From Blastococcus colisei (GTDB lineage Bacteria > Actinomycetota > Actinomycetes > Mycobacteriales > Geodermatophilaceae), in contig NZ_VFQE01000001.1 in NCBI RefSeq assembly GCF_006717095.1, positions 62,001 through 126,000 on the forward strand: a DNA stretch of 64,000 bases. The letters run 5' to 3'. The notes beneath the pieces were generated by a model. The model was not told the origin of the DNA. It saw nothing but the letters and a program-made list of their open reading frames with translations, and did not search any database. Of the stretch, positions 37,718-45,443 are shown piece by piece. Position 1 is the stretch's first letter. Every line of letters starts with the position of its first letter. The position numbers were made by a program, and so were the translations under genes.

Positions 37718-38761
37718 ATGGCAACCGGTCGGATCCGTCGAACCGCGAGGCGCGGCGTCGCAGCCGCCGTCCTCGGCTGGCTGGGTGTGGCGGCCTTCTC
37801 GATCCTCGTGGCTCCCACCGCCGCGGCAGCCCCCTCGGCGACCATCGAGATCAGGAACCTGACACCCCCCGCGGCGAGCGTGGATCCGGGCGGCTCGGTC
37901 ACGTTCGTGAACAAGATCCCGCCGCAGGACAAGACCGGGATCACCCTGCCGCTCGTCGGCAGCCTGTCGGCCACGGTCTTCACCGACGTGTCCGTCAGCT
38001 TCTTCGGCCAGCAGCGGAGCCTGGCGCTGGACCAGAGCGCCTCGTGGACCTTCAGCGCGCCGGCCACCACCGGCACCATCACATACACGTACCGGATCGT
38101 GCCCCAGGCGGGCCTTGCCGTGGACGTGGCCGATCAGCTCATCACCACGGTGGCCTCGTCGCTCCCCGCGCTGCCCGCCCCCACGCCGTACGTCGTCCAG
38201 ACGATCGCGCCGGCGGTGCCGAACCTGCCCAGCCTGGGGCTGCCGCCGCTCCCCCAGGTCGACGTGCAATTGCCGCCCGGCCCCGTGCCGCCGGAGGGGC
38301 CCGAGCCACCGGTGCCGCCCGGCCCGGAGGGCCCGCCGGCTCCCGAGCCGCCTGGCGGAGACCCGCAGCAGCTGCCCGCGACGCCGGGTGACGCCTACGC
38401 CTACGACACCGGCTCCGGTGCTCCCCGGATGGCGCCGTCGGACGTCGTCGCCGCTGCGGCCTTCGACCCCTCGCGCTACTTCGTCCCCGGCCAGAGCCTC
38501 GGCGGGGCGGACCGCGCGGGCGGCGGTGGCGGATCCGGTGGTGTCGCGGGCAGCTACGACGGCGCTTCGGTGCCGGTGTTCGGCCAGCTCGCCGGCCTGG
38601 ACGGCGCCACCCTCGAGGAGGGGGACGCGGTGACCGAGGCCGCCTCGGAGAGGACTGCCACGCAGACCCTCCCCGCGGCCGCGCTGGCCGCCGTCATCGC
38701 CCTCGCGGCGGTCACCGCGGCGCTGGTCCGGACCCACCAGGCGTCCCGCGCCACCCGCTGA
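37718..38761 (+). CDS. Secreted, membrane-anchored Pro-rich protein of unknown function
   Basis: About 347 residues. A signal peptide with [20 protein letters not shown] (about 5-24) ends near APTAAAAP. A beta-rich domain (about 40-140, starting [20 protein letters not shown]) resembles a cupredoxin-type sandwich but shows no copper-ligand pattern. A Pro-rich spacer (about 165-230) follows, then Gly-rich stretches, and a C-terminal membrane helix ([18 protein letters not shown]) with a short basic end. I chose ATG 37718, which has GGAGG 11 bases upstream; ATG 37700 is also possible. No homologue with known function is recognised. Confidence 0.72.
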   Translation: MATGRIRRTARRGVAAAVLGWLGVAAFSILVAPTAAAAPSATIEIRNLTPPAASVDPGGSVTFVNKIPPQDKTGITLPLVGSLSATVFTDVSVSFFGQQRSLALDQSASWTFSAPATTGTITYTYRIVPQAGLAVDVADQLITTVASSLPALPAPTPYVVQTIAPAVPNLPSLGLPPLPQVDVQLPPGPVPPEGPEPPVPPGPEGPPAPEPPGGDPQQLPATPGDAYAYDTGSGAPRMAPSDVVAAAAFDPSRYFVPGQSLGGADRAGGGGGSGGVAGSYDGASVPVFGQLAGLDGATLEEGDAVTEAASERTATQTLPAAALAAVIALAAVTAALVRTHQASRATR

Positions 38762-38772
38762 TCCGCGTCGCG

Positions 38773-38805
38773 GCGGCCGTCGTCCCCACGAGGGACGGCG
38801 GCCGC
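38773..38805 (+). terminator. Hairpin terminator
   Basis: A 14-base stem with one mismatch, GCGGCCGTCGTCCC / GGGACGGCGGCCGC, loop CACGA, 12 bases after the stop of the secreted protein gene and before rpsF. Confidence 0.75.
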
Positions 38806-38982
38806 GGTCGCGTCCGGGGCAACCCCTGTGGACGGCGCGGTCAGGGCACGCCCCATGCGCTGGTAGTCTCGTGGTGCGCGTTCCGGTTCTCGTCCGAGTT
38901 GGCCGGGGCGCGCGACGCATGTACGACCCTCCTGCTGCAGATGTGCTGCAGCCGCCGAGACCAGAGGAGGTGGGGTTTCTCC

Positions 38983-39270
38983 ATGCGCAATTACGAACTG
39001 ATGGTCATCCTCGACCCCGAGCTCGAGGAGCGGACGATCGCTCCCTCGCTCGACCGGTTCCTGACCGTCGTCACCAAGGCCGGTGGCACCGTCAAGACCG
39101 AGATCTGGGGCCGTCGTCGCCTGGCCTACGAGATCAAGAAGCAGGTCGAGGGCATCTACGCGATCGTCACGATCGAGTCCGAGCCCGCTGCGGTCGCCGA
39201 GCTGGACCGCCAGCTGAACCTGAACGAGTCGGTGCTCCGCACGAAGCTGATGCGCCCCGAGGTCCACTGA
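38983..39270 (+). CDS. rpsF: 30S ribosomal protein S6
   Basis: Small-subunit protein that pairs with S18. It has 95 residues beginning [16 protein letters not shown], with [17 protein letters not shown] and the C-terminal [10 protein letters not shown]. The ATG has a GAGGAGG ribosome site about 12 bases upstream. It heads the operon rpsF-ssb-rpsR-rplI, conserved in actinomycetes. A -10-like TAGTCT at 38864-38869 is a candidate promoter. Confidence 0.97.
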   Translation: MRNYELMVILDPELEERTIAPSLDRFLTVVTKAGGTVKTEIWGRRRLAYEIKKQVEGIYAIVTIESEPAAVAELDRQLNLNESVLRTKLMRPEVH

Positions 39271-39272
39271 CC

Positions 39273-39761
39273 ATGGCCGGCGAAACCGTCATCACCGTCG
39301 TCGGCAACCTGACCGCCGATCCGGAGCTGCGCTTCACGCCGTCGGGCGCTGCCGTCGCCAACTTCACCGTGGCGTCGACCCCGCGCACCTTCGACCGCCA
39401 GTCGCAGGAGTGGAAGGACGGCGAGGCGCTGTTCCTCCGCTGCAACGTCTGGCGGCAGGCAGCGGAGAACGTGGCCGAGTCGCTGACCCGCGGCTCGCGG
39501 GTCATCGTCAGCGGCCGGCTCAAGCAGCGTTCCTTCGACACGAAGGAAGGCGAGAAGCGCACCGTCATCGAACTCGAGGTCGACGAGATCGGCCCGTCGC
39601 TGCGCTACGCCACCGCGAAGGTCACCAAGGCCTCCCGCGGTGAGGGTGGCGGCGGCTTCGGTGGCGGCGGAGGCGGCTTCTCCGGCGGCGGTGGCGGCGG
39701 GGGCGGTGCGAGCGACCCCTGGTCGACGCCTGCTGGTCCGTCCGACGAACCGCCCTTCTGA
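39273..39761 (+). CDS. ssb: Single-stranded DNA-binding protein
   Basis: Coats single-stranded DNA during replication, repair and recombination. It has 162 residues. The OB fold covers about 1-115, including [21 protein letters not shown] and [20 protein letters not shown] long Gly-rich linker (about 118-148) follows, and the acidic tail ends SDEPPF, the partner-binding tip. The start follows the rpsF stop by two bases. Actinomycetes often have a second SSB; this is the operon-encoded main one. Confidence 0.97.
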   Translation: MAGETVITVVGNLTADPELRFTPSGAAVANFTVASTPRTFDRQSQEWKDGEALFLRCNVWRQAAENVAESLTRGSRVIVSGRLKQRSFDTKEGEKRTVIELEVDEIGPSLRYATAKVTKASRGEGGGGFGGGGGGFSGGGGGGGGASDPWSTPAGPSDEPPF

Positions 39762-39799
39762 TTCTTTCCCGCAAACGTTCCTGTACCTGGAGAAACCCA

Positions 39800-40036
39800 G
39801 TGCCCAAGCCCCCCATCCGCAAGGTCAAGAAGAAGGTCTGCCAGTTCTGCAAGGACAAGGCGACCTACATCGACTACAAGGACACGACGCTGCTGCGGAA
39901 GTTCATCTCCGACCGCGGCAAGATCCGTGCCCGCCGCGTCAGCGGCAACTGCAGCCAGCACCAGCGTGACGTCGCCGTGGCCGTGAAGAACAGCCGCGAG
40001 ATGGCACTGCTGCCCTACACCTCGACGGCGCGCTGA
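39800..40036 (+). CDS. rpsR: 30S ribosomal protein S18, zinc-binding form
   Basis: A 78-residue S18 starting [24 protein letters not shown] (about 14-17) with Cys-51 and His-54 in GNCSQHQ gives the four-ligand C+ zinc form. Many actinomycetes also keep a zinc-free S18 expressed under zinc starvation; here the zinc form sits in the main operon. GTG start. Confidence 0.96.
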   Translation: MPKPPIRKVKKKVCQFCKDKATYIDYKDTTLLRKFISDRGKIRARRVSGNCSQHQRDVAVAVKNSREMALLPYTSTAR

Positions 40037-40038
40037 TC

Positions 40039-40494
40039 ATGAGCCAGATGAAGCTGATCCTCACGCAGGAGGTCACCGGTCTCGGGTCCTCCGGCGACAC
40101 CGTCGAGGTCAAGGGTGGCTACGGCCGCAACTACCTCCTGCCCCGCGGGCTGGCCATCCAGGCCACGCGAGGCGCGCAGAAGCAGGTCGAGTCGCTCCGC
40201 CGGGCGCGTGCCGCGCGCGACGTGCGCTCGCAGGAGGAGGCGACCGCCCTGGCCGGGCAGCTGTCCGGTCTCACGGTCCGCGTCCCGGCCCGCGCCGGTG
40301 CGGGTGGGCGCCTGTTCGGCCGCGTCACCACCGCCGACGTCGCCGCCGCGGTGACCGCCGCCGGCGGCCCGGCGCTCGACCGTCGCCGGATCGAGCTGCC
40401 CAGCAGCATCAAGACCACGGGCGAGCACACCGTCACCGTGCGGGTGCACCCCGAGGTCACGACCCGGTTGGCGATCGAGGTCGTCCCCGGCTGA
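40039..40494 (+). CDS. rplI: 50S ribosomal protein L9
   Basis: A two-domain large-subunit protein, 151 residues. The N-terminal domain carries MKLILTQEVTGLGSSGDTVE and GGYGRNYLLPRGLA, and a long helix (KQVESLRRARAARDVRSQEE) joins it to the C-terminal domain ending HPEVTTRLAIEVVPG. The start follows the rpsR stop by two bases. It ends the operon and is followed by a terminator. Confidence 0.97.
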   Translation: MSQMKLILTQEVTGLGSSGDTVEVKGGYGRNYLLPRGLAIQATRGAQKQVESLRRARAARDVRSQEEATALAGQLSGLTVRVPARAGAGGRLFGRVTTADVAAAVTAAGGPALDRRRIELPSSIKTTGEHTVTVRVHPEVTTRLAIEVVPG

Positions 40495-40515
40495 CGTCGG
40501 CCCACGCAGCACTGC

Positions 40516-40555
40516 CCGGAAGGGGCGTCGGACTCCGGTCCGGTGCCCCTTCCGG
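40516..40555 (+). terminator. Terminator of rpsF-ssb-rpsR-rplI
   Basis: Stem CCGGAAGGGGC / GCCCCTTCCGG, 11 perfect pairs enclosing a second small hairpin, 21 bases after the rplI stop. Confidence 0.8.
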
Positions 40556-41058
40556 CCGTTCCGGGGGCAGGGTGGCGCCATCAGCCCGCTGAGCCGCTCG
40601 TGAGCGCCCCGGGTCGGCGCGGCCGGCACTCGTGGACATCCCGGATGCACCGGCGCTGAGGGCGTCGGCGCTGTCCGGGAGCGCTGTGACACGTGGTGCG
40701 CGGCGCGAAAAATACTTCGGGACTTTCTCCCGTCCACAGCCGGTGCACGCCGTTCCTGCAGGTGACGGCGGGGAGGACGGCCGATGGCCACCGCATGTCC
40801 CCCGCCGTCTCCACATGTCGACAGGCGTGAATCCACCGACTTGTCCACAAGTTGTGCAGATCGACGTGCACACCGGTGTTGGACGGGCCCCCGTCCGGCT
40901 TCCTAACGTCCTCCTCAGCTGCCGCCGGGCGCCGAATCTGTCGGTGCCCGGCGCTAGCTTCGACCCGAACAGACGTTCGGTCCGGCGGTGCCCGCCGAAC
41001 TCCGGCTTCCCCACGGAGTGGTGGTGCGGGCGCGCCTGCGCGAGATGGAGGAAAACCC
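40556..41058 (+). promoter_or_regulatory. dnaB upstream region with DnaA-box-like sites and a hairpin
   Basis: About 500 bp without a supported gene. It holds an exact DnaA box TTGTCCACA at 40841-40849, followed directly by a looser inverted half (AGTTGTGCAGA), and related sites at 40731-40739 (CGTCCACAG) and about 40808-40816 (TCTCCACAT). An AT-richer stretch with GAAAAATACTT lies around 40707-40717. A 13-base stem hairpin sits at 40923-40953, followed by a -10-like TAGCTT (about 40955-40960) and the LexA-type box described separately. This suggests control of dnaB by DnaA and the SOS response; the sites are seen, the roles inferred. Confidence 0.55.
40965..40980. promoter_or_regulatory. LexA (SOS) box candidate upstream of dnaB
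   Basis: CCGAACAGACGTTCGG, with the Gram-positive LexA core GAAC-N4-GTTC inside a 6-base perfect inverted repeat. It lies 4 bases after a -10-like TAGCTT and 78 bases before the dnaB start, where a bound repressor would block transcription. Confidence 0.65.
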
Positions 41059-43674
41059 GTGGCGGTGGCCGACGACTTCAGCCGGCCCTCAGCGACGGCT
41101 CCGGCCTACGACCGGCAGCCGCCGCAGGACATCCCCGCCGAGCAGTCGGTGCTCGGCGGCATGCTGCTCAGCAAGGACGCGATCGCCGACGTCGTGGAGG
41201 CGCTCCAGGGTCCCGACTTCTACCGGCCCGCGCACCAGGTCATCTTCGACTGCATCCTCGACCTGTACGGCCGCGGTGAGCCGGCCGACGCCATCACCGT
41301 CGCCGCCGAGCTCAACCGCACCGACCAGCTGTCCAAGATGGGCGGCGCGGTCTACCTGCACACCCTCATCGCCTCCACGCCGACGGCGGCCAACGCCGGC
41401 TACTACGCAGCCATCGTGGCCGAGCAGGCCGTGCTGCGGCGGCTGGTGGAGGCCGGCACCCGCGTGGTGCAGCTGGGTTACGGCGCGGCCGGCGGCAAGG
41501 GCGACGTCGACGACATCGTCGACCGGGCGCAGCAGGAGATCTACGACGTCACCGAGAAGCGGATGAGCGAGGACTACTCCCGCCTCGAGGACATCCTCCA
41601 GCCGACCATGGACGAGCTGGACGCCATCGCGTCCCGGGGCGGCGTCAGCCGCGGCGTCCCCACCGGCATCCGCGACCTCGACGAGCTCACCAACGGCCTG
41701 CAGGCCGGCCAGATGGTCGTCATCGCCGCTCGACCCGGTGTGGGCAAGGCGCTCGCCCTCGACACCCCGATCGCCACACCCACCGGCTGGACGACGATGG
41801 GTGAGGTCGCCGTCGGTGACCAGGTGATCGGTTCCGACGGCCGGCCCACGGCCGTGGTCGCCGCCACCGACGTGATGGCCGACCGTCCCTGCTACGAGGT
41901 GCACTTCTCCGACGGCTCGGTGATCGTCGCCGATGCCCAGCACCAGTGGCTGACCGAGACCCGTGCCAGCCGGAAGTCCGCCCAGGCGGCCGCTACCGGC
42001 TACAACCGCTACCGGAACCAGCGCACCTTCGCCGAGGTCCGCACCACCGAGGAGATCGCGCGGACCGTCCGGTGCGCCACCAAGGACGCCCGCCTCAACC
42101 ACTCCGTCACCAACGCGCTGCCGCTGGCACTCCCAGAGGCCGACCTGCCCGTGCCGCCGTACGCCCTGGGCGTCTGGCTCGGCGACGGCACGTCCGCGGC
42201 CGCCCAGTACACGAGCGCGGACCCGGAGATCGCCGTCTACATCGAGGCGGAGGGGCTGCTCGTGGAGCCGACCGGCGTCGACCGGCGGTACTCGCTGCGG
42301 CTACCGGCACACGCGCCGGTCCAGCCCCGTCGCTGTCCGATGTGCGGCGAGTCGTTCGTCCCCCGTACGTCGCAGGTGCAGACGTGCGGAAAGGCCTGTG
42401 GTGCCACGCTCCGCCGCAGCGGAGGCGTCGGCCGTCAGGCCACCTGCCCCGACTGCGGTGGTCCCTCGTCCGGCATGGCGCAGTGCCAGTCCTGCCGCGA
42501 CGACCACGGCACGGTCAAGGCGCTCCTCCGCGGGCTCGGGGTGCTCGGCAACAAGCACATCCCGACCGCATACCTGCGGGCCTCCGTGGCGCAGCGGCGG
42601 GCGCTGCTGGCCGGCCTCCTCGACACCGACGGCACGGTCGCGCCGAGCGGCGTGGTCCAGTTCGGCGTCACCAGCCGCCGGCTGGCCGAGGACGCCCGTG
42701 AGCTCGTGGCCAGCTTGGGCTATCGCGTACGCATGACGACCAAGCGCGTGCGAGGTCGGACCGAGGACTCGTCGACCTGCTACACCCTGACGTTCAGCAC
42801 GGACGACGAGGTCTTCAAGCTCGAGCGCAAGAAGATGCTGCACAAGGAACGTGGCGCTCGGACGTTCACCGCCCGTGGCAGCAGGTTCATCACCGACGTG
42901 CGGTCGATCGCCAGCGTGCCCGTGCGCTGCATCGAGGTCGACGCGGAGGACCACCTCTTCCTCGCCGGGCGCAGCTTCATCCCGACGCACAACTCGACGC
43001 TCGGGCTCGACATCGCGCGCTCGGCGTCGGTGAAGCACCACCTGCCCGCCGCCATCTTCAGCCTGGAGATGAGCAAGCACGAGATCACCATGCGTCTGCT
43101 GTCTGCCGAGGCGAAAGTGCCGCTGCACCACATGCGCGCCGGCTCGCTGTCGGACGAGGACTGGTCGAAGCTGGCCCGCCGGATGGGCGAGATCGCCGAT
43201 GCGCCGCTCTACATCGACGACTCACCGAACATGACCATGATGGAGATCCGAGCCAAGGCGCGACGGCTCAAGCAGCGCAACGATCTCAAGCTCGTGGTCA
43301 TCGACTACCTGCAGCTGATGACCTCGGGAAAGCGGGTCGAGAGCCGTCAGCAAGAAGTGTCGGAGTTCTCGCGTGCGCTCAAGTTGCTGGCTAAGGAACT
43401 AGAAGTGCCAGTAATTGCGATGAGCCAGCTGAATCGCGGTTCTGAACAACGGCAAGACAAGAAGCCGATGCTTTCTGACCTTCGCGAATCCGGTTCAATC
43501 GAACAAGATGCGGATATGGTCATGATGATCCACCGAGAAGACATGTACGAAAAGGAGTCTCCGCGTGCCGGAGAGGCCGACATCATGCTGGTCAAGCACC
43601 GCAACGGCCCGACGGCGAACGTCACGGTCGCCTTCCAGGGCCACTACAGCCGCTTCGTGGACATGGCGAACTGA
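41059..43674 (+). CDS. dnaB: Replicative DNA helicase DnaB with an intein
   Basis: The hexameric replication-fork helicase. The precursor has 871 residues; removing a 415-residue intein (231-645) leaves a 456-residue DnaB. The N-terminal domain starts near PPQDIPAEQSVLGGMLLSKD. The RecA-like domain has Walker A ARPGVGK, split exactly from STLGLDIARS by the intein, then KLVVIDYLQLM (Walker B), VPVIAMSQLNRGSEQ, and DLRESGSIEQDADMVMMIHR. GTG 41059 has a GGAGGAAAA site. Codons at 43381-43560 have unusually low GC. Splicing must occur to make an active ATP site. Confidence 0.97.
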   Translation: MAVADDFSRPSATAPAYDRQPPQDIPAEQSVLGGMLLSKDAIADVVEALQGPDFYRPAHQVIFDCILDLYGRGEPADAITVAAELNRTDQLSKMGGAVYLHTLIASTPTAANAGYYAAIVAEQAVLRRLVEAGTRVVQLGYGAAGGKGDVDDIVDRAQQEIYDVTEKRMSEDYSRLEDILQPTMDELDAIASRGGVSRGVPTGIRDLDELTNGLQAGQMVVIAARPGVGKALALDTPIATPTGWTTMGEVAVGDQVIGSDGRPTAVVAATDVMADRPCYEVHFSDGSVIVADAQHQWLTETRASRKSAQAAATGYNRYRNQRTFAEVRTTEEIARTVRCATKDARLNHSVTNALPLALPEADLPVPPYALGVWLGDGTSAAAQYTSADPEIAVYIEAEGLLVEPTGVDRRYSLRLPAHAPVQPRRCPMCGESFVPRTSQVQTCGKACGATLRRSGGVGRQATCPDCGGPSSGMAQCQSCRDDHGTVKALLRGLGVLGNKHIPTAYLRASVAQRRALLAGLLDTDGTVAPSGVVQFGVTSRRLAEDARELVASLGYRVRMTTKRVRGRTEDSSTCYTLTFSTDDEVFKLERKKMLHKERGARTFTARGSRFITDVRSIASVPVRCIEVDAEDHLFLAGRSFIPTHNSTLGLDIARSASVKHHLPAAIFSLEMSKHEITMRLLSAEAKVPLHHMRAGSLSDEDWSKLARRMGEIADAPLYIDDSPNMTMMEIRAKARRLKQRNDLKLVVIDYLQLMTSGKRVESRQQEVSEFSRALKLLAKELEVPVIAMSQLNRGSEQRQDKKPMLSDLRESGSIEQDADMVMMIHREDMYEKESPRAGEADIMLVKHRNGPTANVTVAFQGHYSRFVDMAN
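41749..42993 (+). mobile_element. DnaB intein, class 3, with LAGLIDADG endonuclease and zinc-ribbon-like insert
   Basis: In-frame, 415 residues, inserted in Walker A between GVGK and STL. The first residue is Ala, not Cys or Ser. Trp is at position 67 (ADAQHQW), Cys at 394 (VRCIEVD) and Thr at 413 (PTHN), the WCT pattern of class 3 inteins with the same 19-residue Cys-Thr spacing as the phage Bethlehem type. The homing endonuclease motifs are ALGVWLGDGTS (about 139-149) and LLAGLLDTDGTV (about 285-296). Between them, residues 196-249 hold C196/C199-C213/C217 and C233/C236-C246/C249, two zinc-ribbon-like groups. The C-extein begins with Ser. GC content matches the host. Confidence 0.93.
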
Positions 43675-43691
43675 CCGGAGAGTGCAGCGCG

Positions 43692-44031
43692 ATCGACACC
43701 GACGTCCAGCAGGTGATAGATCGGGAACTGGCGCTGCTCGACCCCGCCGTTCGAACGGATGCCGACCGGGTGCGCGCGCTGCTGCACGTCGACTTGGTCG
43801 AGTACGGCGAATCGGGCCGCGTCTGGGACCGGGCGTCCATCACCGTGGCGACCAGCGTGTCCGGAGAACCGATCACCGCCGCAGGGATGCAGGCCCGCAG
43901 ACTGGGACCGGACACAGTGCTGCTGACCTATCGGTCCGAGTCGTCGGGACGACGGGCGGAGCTCGACGTGGATCCGCGTCCCGCTCTCGGGGTGGCTGCT
44001 GCTGTTCCACCAAGGGACGTCCTGCGACTGA
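43692..44031 (+). pseudogene. Frameshifted DUF4440 (SnoaL/NTF2-like) gene
   Basis: A DUF4440-type protein is readable in two frames. Frame 1 gives QQVIDRELALLDPAVRTDAD through LLTYRSESSGRR. At the GGG at 43954-43956 the family's ending continues in the next frame as RSSTWIRVPLSGWLLLFHQGT, stopping at 44031. Deleting one G would join them. The first frame alone runs on to 44108 with unrelated residues. The start is also odd: conserved residues extend upstream of the only start codon (GTG 43713) to an ATC at 43692, which has a GGAGAG site eight bases before it. Either decay or a sequencing error could explain this. Confidence 0.7.
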
Positions 44032-44152
44032 TCACCAGGCTCTCCCGTCCAGGGCTACTACGTCTCCACCGGTGGGCGCCGTGGTCGGTCGCCGGCTCGA
44101 CCGGCTGATCTGGCGGTCGGAGCCCAGCGAGGTGGGGGAGCAGTGAACGGCA

Positions 44153-44183
44153 GAGGCCCAGAACCATCGTGGTTCTGGGCCTC
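44153..44183. terminator. Bidirectional terminator
   Basis: A perfect 14-base stem GAGGCCCAGAACCA / TGGTTCTGGGCCTC with a TCG loop, between the DUF4440 remnant (plus) and the desaturase (minus). It lies 29 bases past the desaturase stop. Confidence 0.85.
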
Positions 44184-44212
44184 TCCGGTTCAACGAGGGC
44201 GCTGGGACTGGG

Positions 44213-45412
44213 TCAGGCGACGGCCCTGGACAGCTCGCGGCGGACCTTCTTGCCGCCCGTCGTCATGCGGACCAGCTTGATCACCTGCGCCGGGGCGTTC
44301 TTCGGCGTCGTCTCGGCGAGCCAGCCGTTGGGCAGCGACAGCCGGATGACCTTGTGCCAGGCGCTCGTGACCTGCTTGTACAGCGGCGCCGAGTGATAGG
44401 TCAGCCCGTAGCGGTCGAAGATGTCCTTCACCTTCGGGGCGATCTCGGCGTAGCGGTTGCTGGGGAGGTCGGGGAACAGGTGGTGCTCGACCTGGTGGCT
44501 CAGGTTGCCGGTCATGATGTGCATGGCCTTGCTGCCCGAGATGTTGGCCGAGCCCAGCATCTGGCGCAGGTACCACTCGCCGCGGGTCTCGCCGTCGATG
44601 GACTTCTTCTCGAAGGTCTCGACGCCCTCGGGGAAGTGCCCGCACATGATCACCGAGTGCGACCACAGGTTGCGCACCACGTTGGCGGTGAAGTTCGCCG
44701 CGAGCGTCGGCAGGAACGAGGGACCCGAGAGCACCGGGTGGACCACGTAGTCCTTGGTCGCCTGGTTGCGGATCTTCTTCAGCACCTGCTTGGCAGCGGC
44801 CCGGAACTCGGGGTTCTGCCGGCGCTTCTTCGTCGCCAGGTTCTTTCCCAGCTCGAGGTCGTACGCGGCTATCCCGTACTCGAAGAAGCAGGCGTTGACG
44901 AAGTTCCAGACCGGCTGCGCCAGGTACAGCGGGTGCCACTTCTGGTCCTCGTCGACGCGCATGATGCCGTAGCCGAGGTCGTTGTCCTTGCCGATCACGT
45001 TGGTGTACGTGTGATGCAACTCGTTGTGCGAGTGCTTCCACTGCGCGGCCGGGCTGGCCATGTCCCACTCCCACGTCGTGGAGTGAATCTTCGGGTCGCG
45101 CATCCAGTCCCACTGGCCGTGCAGGATGTTGTGCCCGATCTCCATGTTCTCGAGGATCTTGGCGACCGAGAGGCCGACCGTCCCGACGACCCACGCCGGC
45201 GGGAACATCGACACCAGCAGGGCGGCGCGGCTGCCCAGCTCCAGTTTGCGCTGGACGTCGATGACCTTGCGGATGTAGGCGGCGTCGGCCTCGCCGAGGC
45301 TGTCGCGGATCTCCTGGCGGATGGTGTCGAGCTCCTTGCCGATGATCTCGATGTCCTCGGCGGACAGGTGCGCGATCGGGTTGTCGTCGTGCTTCTTCTG
45401 CAGAACAGTCAT
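44213..45412 (-). CDS. Acyl-CoA fatty-acid desaturase (DesA3-like)
   Basis: An integral membrane di-iron desaturase that introduces a cis double bond in fatty acyl chains, probably delta-9 on stearoyl-CoA as in mycobacterial DesA3. It has 399 residues. The three histidine boxes are HNILH (about 94), HNELHH (about 132) and HQVEHH (about 308). Hydrophobic segments such as LLVSMFPPAWVVGTVGLSVA flank them. ATG 45412 has a GAGGAGC site. It lies 31 bases after the reductase gene that likely supplies its electrons. Confidence 0.93.
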   Translation of the reverse strand: MTVLQKKHDDNPIAHLSAEDIEIIGKELDTIRQEIRDSLGEADAAYIRKVIDVQRKLELGSRAALLVSMFPPAWVVGTVGLSVAKILENMEIGHNILHGQWDWMRDPKIHSTTWEWDMASPAAQWKHSHNELHHTYTNVIGKDNDLGYGIMRVDEDQKWHPLYLAQPVWNFVNACFFEYGIAAYDLELGKNLATKKRRQNPEFRAAAKQVLKKIRNQATKDYVVHPVLSGPSFLPTLAANFTANVVRNLWSHSVIMCGHFPEGVETFEKKSIDGETRGEWYLRQMLGSANISGSKAMHIMTGNLSHQVEHHLFPDLPSNRYAEIAPKVKDIFDRYGLTYHSAPLYKQVTSAWHKVIRLSLPNGWLAETTPKNAPAQVIKLVRMTTGGKKVRRELSRAVA

Positions 45413-45443
45413 GGTCTGAGCTCCTCGTCGGGGCGGTCAGGTG

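Noticed and set aside
40923-40953. Hairpin upstream of dnaB as a terminator
   Set aside because: A 13-base stem is clear, but no upstream gene ends nearby and it sits just before a promoter-like element, so the role is unresolved.
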